Shown piece after piece: positions 17,127-24,427 of a DNA stretch of 38,552 nt. The notes beneath the pieces were generated by a model. That model saw nothing but the letters and a program-made list of their open reading frames with translations, had not been told where the DNA came from and searched no databases. The stretch's first letter is position 1. Every line of letters begins with the position of its first letter. The DNA comes from Pirellulales bacterium (GTDB lineage Bacteria > Planctomycetota > Planctomycetia > Pirellulales > DATAWG01): positions 1 to 38,552 of the forward strand of contig DATAWG010000059.1 of the NCBI GenBank assembly GCA_036267355.1. The letters run 5' to 3'. Position numbers and translations under genes: made by a program.

Positions 17127-18260
17127 ATGGGCCGAATCACGGCTCGTTCGATCGTTTTACTGCCGGAATTTTTGCTGCTTGCCGCCGCTTGCTCGATCGC
17201 CCTGATCGCTGGCGGATGCAACGAATCGCCCGCTACCAACGGTAAGAAGCGGATCGTCCTCTTGATCAACACGCCGTCGTCGTATTGGGAAACCGGCCGC
17301 AAGGGGATGGAGCTGGCCGCGAAGGATTTAAAGCTGGCCGACGCCGGATATGAGGCCGTGTTCGCAACGAACGATCAAAAGGAGCAGGGCCAAATCGACG
17401 TGCTGCGGCAGTTGAGCACGCAACACGATATCGTCGGCATCGCGATCTCACCGGTGAAGGCCGATAATCTGGCCATCGTCGAGGAGATGCGAAAGCTTCG
17501 GAAAAAAGGCGTGCATGTCATTTGCATGGACGGCGACGTCGACCGGGCGAAATATCGCGATGCCCGAGAGGCCTACATCGGCACTGACAACTTCCGGGCC
17601 GGCGAAGTTCTCGGCGATGCAGCCAAGCATTTGCTCGACGATCGCAAAGCGGCGAAGGGTGGCTATGTCGATTTCGTCGGATTTCGCACCGCGCAAAACG
17701 CCATCGACCGAATGGACGGCATCAAGAAAACACTCGGCGGCTCGTATCCAGAGCTCGACCGGATGGAAGACGGGACCGATTTGTCGGTCGCCAAAGGCAA
17801 CGTCCGCAAGGCGTTCGAAAATCATCCTGACCTGCAGGCTCTCGTTGGAATCTGGTCGTACAACGCGCCGCTGATCGGCGACGTCGTCGGGCGCGAACAT
17901 GCCGACCGCCGCAGCTCGCTGACAGTCGCCACCTTCGACTGCGAAGCCGGCGCGATCGAGCAAATGGGCAAGGGAAACATCGACGTCATGGTCGTGCAGA
18001 ATCCCTACGATATTTGCTACCAATCCGTGCGGCTGCTCGAGGCGTTGGCAAAAGACGACACGGCCACGGTCAAGAAGATGTTGCCCGATCAAGGCAAGGA
18101 GGGGGGCGACATCTACAACACGGATATCCGCGTCGTCGTGCCCAACGATAAGTCGCCGCTGACGGCCAATCTGTTTAGCCAATATGGCCCGACCGTCCAA
18201 TTCTTCACGTTGCCGAAATTCAAGGATTGGCTCAACGAGCGCGGCCTGACCGGATCATGA
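17127..18260 (+). CDS. Sugar ABC transporter substrate-binding lipoprotein (RbsB-like)
   Basis: Periplasmic-type binding protein of the CUT2 family, which delivers a sugar to the membrane permease. The 377-residue protein has a hydrophobic signal and a lipobox ending in Cys31 (AGGC), then a two-lobe periplasmic-binding-protein-1 fold: VLLINTPSSYWETGRKGMELAAKD, then DIVGIAISPVKADN, HVICMDGDVD, YIGTDNFRAGEVLGDAAK and LVGIWSYNAP. These blocks match RbsB-type proteins. AGGAG lies 7 bases before the ATG. It is first of three genes: its stop overlaps the permease start (ATGA), and the ATPase follows. The transported sugar cannot be read from the sequence; ribose is only one possibility. Confidence 0.92.
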   Translation: MGRITARSIVLLPEFLLLAAACSIALIAGGCNESPATNGKKRIVLLINTPSSYWETGRKGMELAAKDLKLADAGYEAVFATNDQKEQGQIDVLRQLSTQHDIVGIAISPVKADNLAIVEEMRKLRKKGVHVICMDGDVDRAKYRDAREAYIGTDNFRAGEVLGDAAKHLLDDRKAAKGGYVDFVGFRTAQNAIDRMDGIKKTLGGSYPELDRMEDGTDLSVAKGNVRKAFENHPDLQALVGIWSYNAPLIGDVVGREHADRRSSLTVATFDCEAGAIEQMGKGNIDVMVVQNPYDICYQSVRLLEALAKDDTATVKKMLPDQGKEGGDIYNTDIRVVVPNDKSPLTANLFSQYGPTVQFFTLPKFKDWLNERGLTGS

Positions 18261-19495
18261 GTTCACGATTGCCCGGACGACTCGGCCGGCTGCCGATCCG
18301 CTTCCACGAGTTGGCCCTCTTGATCGCCATCGTAGTGGTGGTGATCCTGACCAACTGGCTCGACTCGAATCATTCCTATTGGAACGATCCCGGCGAGAGC
18401 GTCAGGAATATCGCGCGGGAAACGGCGATGCTCGGCATCTTTTCGCTGGGCGCCGCGGTGGTGATCATCGTCGGCGGAATCGACCTGTCGGCCGGATCGA
18501 TGATCGCGTTCAGCGGCACGATTTGCGGAACGCTGATGGTGCTGATGGCGCCAAAGGAGATGGCCAACACCGCGCCTTTGAGCACCCACGTCATCGTGCT
18601 GGCGATCGTGGGCACGCTGTTCGTCGGTTTTCTCGTCGGAACGCTGCACGCTTGGCTGATCGCAATCCTGAAGCTGCCGCCGTTCATCGTGACGCTGGGC
18701 ACGCTGGTCGGCCTGCGAAGCTTGGCGCGCGTGATCTGCGCGCAAGTGACCGACACGATGCTCCACGCCCGCAACAATCAGATCGTGATTACCGACGAAC
18801 GCTTTCGCCATTTAGCGGTTCAAGTCCGCAATCCGATCATTATTTTTCTCGTGCTCGCGGTGGCCCTTTCGGTGCTGCTTAGCCGCACGGTAGTCGGGCG
18901 GCATATCTACGCCCTCGGCGGCAACGAACAAGCGGCCAAGCTGAGCGGCATCCGCACCGAGCGCGTGAAATGGCTCGCCTATTGCATCGGCTCAATGACT
19001 GCCGCGATCGCGGGAATCCTATACATTGGCGACCAAGCCGTGGTGTCGCCCGCCAATCTCGGCGTGAGCTATGAGCTCAACGCGATCGCGGCCGCGGTGG
19101 TCGGCGGTTGCAGCCTGGTGGGCGGAGCGGGCACGATCTTGGGAACCGTGCTCGGAGTGCTCTTTCTTCAGGTCGTGATCTACGGCGTCGGGATGGTCAT
19201 CCACGAGGATGCCGATATGTATCAGGGACTGGTTGTCGGATTGGTGCTGGTCTGCACGTCGGCGTTCAGCCAATTCCGGCAAGTTGCCGCGCCAAATCAG
19301 CGCGTGTTTCCCGGCCCGATCGGCGCGTTCGCGGTGCTGGCGCTGGCGCTGTTGGCCGGCACTCTGACATCGTTGTTTGCGAATCAGACGGCGGCCATAT
19401 CGACGACGTTGGGCACTTTGGCGGTCCTCGCCGCCCTAAAAATCTGGGAGGGAAGGCAGGGACAAGGCGCGCGGGGCGAGCAGAACTGTCGTTAG
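18257..19495 (+). CDS. Sugar ABC transporter permease (RbsC-like)
   Basis: Inner-membrane permease of the CUT2/BPD_transp_2 family, forming the sugar channel with the adjacent ATPase and binding protein. The 412-residue protein has about ten hydrophobic segments. Family landmarks include VVIIVGGIDLSAGSMIAFSG (about 75-94), LPPFIVTLGT, GGNEQAAKLSGI, and AIAAAVVGGCSLVGGAGTI, the conserved cytoplasmic coupling region. The start at 18257 overlaps the preceding stop by 4 bases, implying translational coupling. It is longer than RbsC (about 320) because of extra hydrophobic segments near the C-terminus (about 350-395). The stop codon lies inside a 27-base inverted-repeat arm separating it from the ATPase gene. 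Confidence 0.92.
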   Translation: MSSRLPGRLGRLPIRFHELALLIAIVVVVILTNWLDSNHSYWNDPGESVRNIARETAMLGIFSLGAAVVIIVGGIDLSAGSMIAFSGTICGTLMVLMAPKEMANTAPLSTHVIVLAIVGTLFVGFLVGTLHAWLIAILKLPPFIVTLGTLVGLRSLARVICAQVTDTMLHARNNQIVITDERFRHLAVQVRNPIIIFLVLAVALSVLLSRTVVGRHIYALGGNEQAAKLSGIRTERVKWLAYCIGSMTAAIAGILYIGDQAVVSPANLGVSYELNAIAAAVVGGCSLVGGAGTILGTVLGVLFLQVVIYGVGMVIHEDADMYQGLVVGLVLVCTSAFSQFRQVAAPNQRVFPGPIGAFAVLALALLAGTLTSLFANQTAAISTTLGTLAVLAALKIWEGRQGQGARGEQNCR

Positions 19496-19569
19496 CGGCA
19501 AGGCGCTAGCCGCCGGTTTTTTGGGTCGCCGCGCCGCATTCGACCGGCGGCTAGCGCCTTGCCGCTAAC
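19491..19569. repeat. Perfect 27-base inverted repeat between permease and ATPase genes
   Basis: Arms at 19491-19517 and 19543-19569 are exact reverse complements, with a 25-base loop. The left arm contains the permease stop codon; the right arm ends 24 bases before the ATPase start. No T run follows on the plus strand. It may attenuate or process the operon mRNA between the two genes, or simply be a dispersed palindromic element. Confidence 0.9.
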
Positions 19570-19593
19570 CAATCACACCTTGCAACTGACACG

Positions 19594-21123
19594 ATGGCTG
19601 CCGACATCATCATCTCGATCGATCGCATCACGAAGCGGTTTCCCGGCGTGGTCGCTTTGTCGGATGTGTCGTTCGATATTCGCCGCGGCGAGGTCCACGC
19701 CATCGTCGGCGAAAACGGGGCCGGCAAAAGCACGCTGATGAAAATCATCTCGGGCGTGATTCCCGAGTTCGAAGGCCAGTTGCGGCTCCACGGCCAGCCG
19801 GTGCGATTCACCGGCACCCGCGATGCCGAACGGGCCGGCGTGAGCATCATTCATCAAGAACTGAATCTCGTCGAACAGCTTTCCTCCGCCGCGAATATCT
19901 TCCTGGGCCGCGAACGCCACAATCGGCTCGGCCTGCTCGATGATCGCGGCATGGAGCGGTCGGCCGCCGGGCTGCTCGAACAGCTCGAATGCCAGATCTC
20001 GGCCAGCGAGCCGGTCGGTTCGCTCCGCGTCGGCGATCAGCAGTTGATCGAAATCGCCAAGGCGCTGTCGCTCGAATCGGAAATCCTGATCATGGATGAG
20101 CCGACCAGCGCGCTGACGGAAACAGAAACTGCCCGGCTGTTTCGCATCATGCGGCGGCTCCGCGAGCGCGGCGTGACGATCCTCTACATCTCGCACAAGA
20201 TGGACGAGGTGTTTGCATTGGCGGACCGAATCACCATCTTGCGTGATGGGCAGCATGTGCGCACGGTGGATCGGGCCGCGATTTCGCCCCGCGACGTTAC
20301 GCATCTGATGGTCGGCCGCGAGATCCAGGAAACGCATCTCGGCGAGGGACGGCAGCCGGGCCCGCCGGTGCTGGAAGTGCGAAAGCTCTCGCTCCCCTGG
20401 CCCGGCCATGCCCGCGGCTGGCGGCTCAAAAATATTTCGTTCACGCTCCGCCGCGGCGAGATTCTCGGCTTCGCGGGCCTGATGGGGGCCGGGCGCACCG
20501 AGCTTTTGGAATGCATCTTCGGCTCGGCTGCGGCAACGCCGTCGGGCGAAATATTGCTCGACGGCCGACCCGTGAAATTCCGCCATCCGGCGGAAGCATG
20601 CCAAGCCGGCATCGCGCTGGTGACGGAAGATCGCAAGCGGCTGGGAATTTTTCCGCAGATGAATGTCGGCGAGAACATCACGATTTGCACGCTCCGCGAC
20701 GCCGCGGCGGCCGGCATCGTCAGCCGTGGCCGCGAGCGGCAGATCGCCGCCGGCTCGATCGCTGAATTGAATGTGAAAACGGCCGGCCTCGATTCCGCGA
20801 TCACCAGCTTGAGCGGCGGCAATCAGCAGAAATGCATCATCGGCCGCTGGCTCCTGGCCCGGCCGAAAGTGCTGTTGCTCGACGATCCGACGCGCGGCAT
20901 CGACGTCGGCGCCAAGGCGGAGCTGTATCGGCTCGCCGATCGATTGTGCCGCGACGGCCTGGGCATCATCGTCACCTCGAGCGAATTGCCCGAACTGCTA
21001 ACACTTTGCGACCGCATTTTGGTGCTCTGCGAAGGCCGGATCACGGCCGAATTCACCCGCGCCGAAGCCACCGAGCAGCGCATCATGGAAGCCGCCACGC
21101 AGCGCGAACACTCGTCCTTGTAG
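19594..21123 (+). CDS. Sugar ABC transporter ATPase, two ATP-binding domains (RbsA/MglA-like)
   Basis: Powers the CUT2 sugar transporter by ATP hydrolysis at the inner face of the membrane. The 509-residue length is that of RbsA/MglA. N-terminal half: Walker A GENGAGKST (39-47), signature-like LRVGDQQLIEIAKAL, Walker B ILIMDEPTS near 165. C-terminal half: degenerate Walker A GLMGAGRTE near 297 (Arg replaces Lys, the rule in this family), signature LSGGNQQK near 406, Walker B VLLLDDPTRGID. The gene order binding protein-permease-ATPase differs from the common ATPase-permease-binding protein order. No ribosome site is evident before the ATG; a 27-base palindrome ends 24 bases upstream. Confidence 0.93.
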   Translation: MAADIIISIDRITKRFPGVVALSDVSFDIRRGEVHAIVGENGAGKSTLMKIISGVIPEFEGQLRLHGQPVRFTGTRDAERAGVSIIHQELNLVEQLSSAANIFLGRERHNRLGLLDDRGMERSAAGLLEQLECQISASEPVGSLRVGDQQLIEIAKALSLESEILIMDEPTSALTETETARLFRIMRRLRERGVTILYISHKMDEVFALADRITILRDGQHVRTVDRAAISPRDVTHLMVGREIQETHLGEGRQPGPPVLEVRKLSLPWPGHARGWRLKNISFTLRRGEILGFAGLMGAGRTELLECIFGSAAATPSGEILLDGRPVKFRHPAEACQAGIALVTEDRKRLGIFPQMNVGENITICTLRDAAAAGIVSRGRERQIAAGSIAELNVKTAGLDSAITSLSGGNQQKCIIGRWLLARPKVLLLDDPTRGIDVGAKAELYRLADRLCRDGLGIIVTSSELPELLTLCDRILVLCEGRITAEFTRAEATEQRIMEAATQREHSSL

Positions 21124-21189
21124 CCAGCGTGCCGGAGCCCCGCACGATAGCCCGCAGCGCAAGCAAGCCGGTGCGTCGGGCCGTCCCTC

Positions 21190-21235
21190 GCTAACGCTTC
21201 GGGCTAATGCGCCGATTGCAGCCCGAAGCGTTAGC
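21190..21235. repeat. Perfect 16-base inverted repeat (AGCCCGAAGCG family) after the ABC operon
   Basis: GCTAACGCTTCGGGCT (21190-21205) and AGCCCGAAGCGTTAGC (21220-21235) are exact reverse complements around a 14-base loop. Without a T run it is at best a weak terminator, but its place between converging genes fits that use. The same unit recurs at 23793, 23926, 24348 and 28163-28285. Confidence 0.85.
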
Positions 21236-21271
21236 CTGGGACGCCCCGCTTGCGGCCAGCCACCTCGTCCG

Positions 21272-21742
21272 TCAGCGTGCGTTCCGCCGCGTCTCGGCCA
21301 GAATCGGCTCGAGTTCTTCGACAAAATCGCGCACGTCTTTGAATTCTCGATACACGCTCGCAAAGCGGACGAATGCCACCTGATCGAGCTTGCGGAGATA
21401 CTGCATCACCAGTTCGCCGAGATAGCGGGTTTCGACTTCCGAATCGAATTTGTCGTAGACGTCGGTCTCGACCGCGGTGACGACCGCTTCGATCTGGTCG
21501 TCGCTGACCGGGCGTTTCCAACAGGCTTTGGTCAAGCCCTGCTTGAGCTTCTCGCGATCGAACGGCACCCGGCCGCCGTCTTTCTTGATCACTTTGACCG
21601 ATGGTTCTTCGATTCGTTCGTAGGTGGTGAACCGCCGCTTGCAGCCCAAGCATTCGCGCCGCCGCCGGATGGCAAAGCTATCTTGGCTGGCCCGCGAGTC
21701 GATCACGCGATCGTTGTCGATTCGACAAAAAGGACATTGCAT
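21272..21742 (-). CDS. nrdR: Transcriptional repressor NrdR
   Basis: Zinc-ribbon/ATP-cone repressor of ribonucleotide reductase genes, sensing ATP/dATP. At 156 residues it is the family length. N-terminal zinc ribbon: Cys3, Cys6, Cys31 and Cys34 (CPFC...CLGC), with [17 protein letters not shown] and [10 protein letters not shown] between and after, as in other NrdR proteins. The ATP-cone follows (about 49-139): [20 protein letters not shown] and ending [20 protein letters not shown]. No ribonucleotide reductase gene and no paired NrdR boxes were seen here. No Shine-Dalgarno is visible; a TATAGT box 6 bases before the ATG suggests a leaderless message. Confidence 0.97.
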   Translation of the reverse strand: MQCPFCRIDNDRVIDSRASQDSFAIRRRRECLGCKRRFTTYERIEEPSVKVIKKDGGRVPFDREKLKQGLTKACWKRPVSDDQIEAVVTAVETDVYDKFDSEVETRYLGELVMQYLRKLDQVAFVRFASVYREFKDVRDFVEELEPILAETRRNAR

Positions 21743-21748
21743 GGTTCA

Positions 21749-21754
21749 ACTATA
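21749..21754 (-). promoter_or_regulatory. Possible -10 box for leaderless nrdR mRNA
   Basis: TATAGT on the minus strand ends 6 bases before the nrdR ATG at 21742, which would place the transcription start at the start codon itself. There is no good -35 (TTCCCC at the expected distance), so this rests on the -10 and on the absence of a ribosome site. Confidence 0.3.
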
Positions 21755-21803
21755 CACGACGCGGCGAGCGGGGGGAACGCGCGCAATCGGCCGGCCGTGC
21801 TAG

Positions 21804-22120
21804 CAGACCAAGATCGCTGTTGATGGTTTTGTCGATCGGCGTCGGCACGACGTGCCCGTCGTTCGGCTCGGACGCCTCGCGGTGAATCGTTCCTTCAACG
21901 ACAAGGACTTGGCGGCCAACTAATCTTGGCGGCCGGTCGCCGGTGTTTGCTCGCGGCGGCCGAAGTAGGCGGGGTGGCGTTACTGTTCGACGCTAAGAAT
22001 GAGCAGTCGGCGAAGTGGTACGAGTCGTTCGGTGCGGTGCGAGTCGCCGATACACCGTTTACGTTGCTGTTGCCCCTGACGACATTGGAAAAGGCGCTGG
22101 GTTCGTTGGAAAGACGATAG
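21804..22120 (+). pseudogene. Truncated, frameshifted GNAT acetyltransferase
   Basis: Two frames together spell the C-terminal half of a GNAT N-acetyltransferase of the type often found as toxins or stand-alone acyltransferases. From 21804 one frame gives VPVVRLGRLAVNRSFNDK; at about 21905 it must shift by one base to continue as GLGGQLILAAGRRCLL, then EVGGVALLFDAKNEQSAKWY and ESFGAV to the stop at 22120. The join falls in the acetyl-CoA-binding loop (expected Q/R-x-x-G-x-G/A), and loss of a single G explains it; the unshifted frame stops at once. The N-terminal half is absent, with a stop codon at 21801-21803. No antitoxin gene is next to it. A sequencing error could explain the frameshift but not the missing half. 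Confidence 0.75.
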
Positions 22121-22159
22121 GACTGAAGATAAGGCCTAGAAGATACGGCCTACGAAGAG

Positions 22160-23755
22160 TTAGGTCGTCATGCCCTTAGCGGCGGGGGCGGACGGTGGGA
22201 TTGCGCCGTTGTCGGATTTTGGCGTTGCAGGACGTTCCTCGACAGGGCCCGGGAGCGGTTTGTCGCTGCCGAGTTGCGGCTTGTTGGTCGATCGCTGTTG
22301 GGGCGACACGATCACCGTCGAACCAATTGAAGATGGCGCGGACGATTGAATTCGGTAGGTCGGCTGTGTGCGGAAAGGCAACCCGTTCGACGGAATCACA
22401 TACGACGGCGACGTGAACTGTGGCATCTGGTTGGACGAAATCGGAGCCGGCATCAGCGACGTTGTCGGCAGCGAAGTTGACGGCAGCGAACCGGTCGGCA
22501 GCGACATTAGTGGAATGGAGCCGGATGGCGCCCCTGCGGCCGGGCCCGGCAGCGGCGGATCGATCGTCGGCGAGAGCGTCGTCGTCGGAGCGGGCATCAG
22601 GCCGCTGGCGCAGCCGCACGGTTCGACCGGGATCTTTAGCACGACCATTCGCGGCACGCGGCACGTGTAGGTCACCGGCACCCGCTTTTCGATCACCTGC
22701 GGCACCTGCACCGTTTCTTGCACGGCCACCATCCGGCACTGCTGCACCGGTATCTGCTCGACGTGTTCCTCGGTCACCAGCCGGCATGTGACCACCGGCA
22801 CCTTGCGAACCTGCTCTTCGGTCACCATCCGGCACACTTGGACCGGCACTTTTTGGTCGACATGCTCGACCACCGCCTTGCAGACCGTAATTGGCACCCG
22901 GCGCTCTTGCGTTTCGACAACCATCCGGCAGACCTGCACCGGCACCTTCTGCACCACCTCTTGATCCACGTAGCGGCACGTTTGCACCGGCACCTTGCGC
23001 GTCATCACCTTCTGCACATACGAAGTGGTCGCCACCTGCTGGGCCACGATATTCGGCTGCCAACTGCGGGCGACCTCGGCACGCGACGGGCCCGGCACCT
23101 GCTCCCAATACAGGCCGGCCCGATGCGGCGTCGGCAAACCCGTCGCCGGATCGACGCCGCAGCCCCCCGACTCCCACCGTAGCCGCCACCTCGGCCGCCC
23201 CGGCACGCACACGGGCGTCTCGACAACGCAGCCCTGATCGACATAGCGGGTCGTGTAGTTGACCACCGGCTGGCAAACCGTGTAGCACTCGTCGCGCTCC
23301 GAAGTCTCGATGATCGGCCGGCGAACCAGGTAGCGATTCTCGCGCTCCTGCGTTTCCATCACGGGCCGGGCGACCTGATACTGTTGCACCTGTTCGACGA
23401 TCTCGGTCACATTCCGCACACGGTCGTAGCTGGCATCGCGCATTTGGGTTTCGAAGATTGGCCGCTGTACGGTGTAGTGCTCTTCGCGCTCGGCGGTTTC
23501 TTGCACGGGCCGGCTGACGGTGAACCGCCGCTCGTGCATCTGCGTCTCATAGACCGGGCGATAGGTGGTGATCACCTCGGGCCGGCAAACCGTTTCCTGC
23601 TCGATGCGGTAGGCGGTGTGCTGCACTTCATCGAAGACGGTCTTATATTCGATGCGATACTCCTGGCAGCACGATGCGCCGCGCTGGGCCAGACAGGCGG
23701 TGGCCGAAAACCAACCGCAGATGATCGCAATGCAAAAGGCAATGTTCGATTTCAT
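22160..23755 (-). CDS. Exported YTV-like repeat protein with Cys-containing 16-residue repeats
   Basis: A 531-residue protein with a signal peptide (hydrophobic run at about 5-20, cleavage near ACLAQ). Residues about 35-190 hold irregular repeats of about 20 residues such as FTVSRPVQETAEREEHY and YTVQRPIFETQMRDASY, resembling the YTV-type repeats known from planctomycete envelope proteins. A linker with GRPRWRLRWESGGCG follows. Residues about 255-385 hold a second, regular 16-residue repeat, KVPVQVCRMVTEEQVR, with Cys at a fixed place in at least six copies. The last ~140 residues are Pro/Ser/Thr-rich. ATG at 23755 has GAGGA 5 bases upstream. A cell-wall or surface structural role is inferred; the Cys ladder could allow disulfide cross-linking. 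Confidence 0.82.
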   Translation of the reverse strand: MKSNIAFCIAIICGWFSATACLAQRGASCCQEYRIEYKTVFDEVQHTAYRIEQETVCRPEVITTYRPVYETQMHERRFTVSRPVQETAEREEHYTVQRPIFETQMRDASYDRVRNVTEIVEQVQQYQVARPVMETQERENRYLVRRPIIETSERDECYTVCQPVVNYTTRYVDQGCVVETPVCVPGRPRWRLRWESGGCGVDPATGLPTPHRAGLYWEQVPGPSRAEVARSWQPNIVAQQVATTSYVQKVMTRKVPVQTCRYVDQEVVQKVPVQVCRMVVETQERRVPITVCKAVVEHVDQKVPVQVCRMVTEEQVRKVPVVTCRLVTEEHVEQIPVQQCRMVAVQETVQVPQVIEKRVPVTYTCRVPRMVVLKIPVEPCGCASGLMPAPTTTLSPTIDPPLPGPAAGAPSGSIPLMSLPTGSLPSTSLPTTSLMPAPISSNQMPQFTSPSYVIPSNGLPFRTQPTYRIQSSAPSSIGSTVIVSPQQRSTNKPQLGSDKPLPGPVEERPATPKSDNGAIPPSAPAAKGMTT

Positions 23756-23792
23756 TGGATTCCTCAATCCGCCGGGACACAAGCCGCAACAC

Positions 23793-23946
23793 TAGCCCGA
23801 AGCGTTAGCGAGGACGCGCCGCGTTGGCGGGTTCCACCTCGCGGACACTTGAGGCCCGGCCATTTCTCAAAATACGGGGACCGAAGCGAAAAGTCGCGCG
23901 GAGGATGCACCATCTGTCACAAATCCCTCGCCAACGCTTCAGGCTA
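23793..23946. repeat. Inverted pair of the AGCCCGAAGCG repeat
   Basis: TAGCCCGAAGCGTTAGCGAGG (positions 23793-23813) faces its inverted partner at 23926-23946, which differs at two positions. The 112-base interval has no gene. A single further copy, in the partner's orientation, lies near 24348-24370. Confidence 0.75.
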
Positions 23947-24427
23947 ATATGTGTGCTCGCGGTCTGTCGAAAAGCGTTTTTTCGCCGGGCGCACAATCGG
24001 CCCACATGAATGTGCTAGATGAAATGCGGAGGGGCAAATCGGAAATCCAGCCGCACCAAGCCCGCCATATCGCAAGCGAAATCGCAGGACTGGGTTACGG
24101 TCGAAAAAATTCTTTGAAGTTCTGCTCGATTTTCGCCGATGGCCGATTTTCGCTAAGCGACATAACTCGCGTTTTGCGAATCGCTTGCGATCAGAGATTG
24201 CCCGACCCGCAAAGCTTTACATTCGGGAAGCGGCAAGCGGCGTTGTCGTTTGCTGGCCAACCTACAATTGGGCATCCGCGACTGCGCCGCGGCCGGTGTA
24301 CCCCGCCGCTCCGCGGCGGATTGGCCGCCGAGTTCCGCCTCGCTCCATCCTTGCTAGCGCTTCGGGCTAACTGCCCATCGTCACTCGCCCCTAGCCCCTC
24401 GCCTCTTTCTCTGCGATATTTCATTCG
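23947..24427. other. Intergenic region upstream of metH
   Basis: No gene is supported. I looked for a cobalamin or SAM riboswitch, as might be expected before metH, and did not find a recognisable core. A hairpin-prone GC-rich stretch (CCGCTCCGCGGCGG) and one AGCCCGAAGCG-family unit near 24348-24370 are present. Confidence 0.45.

Noticed and set aside
23947-24427. Possible cobalamin or SAM riboswitch before metH
   Set aside because: I could not find the conserved core of either class; a covariance-model search would decide.
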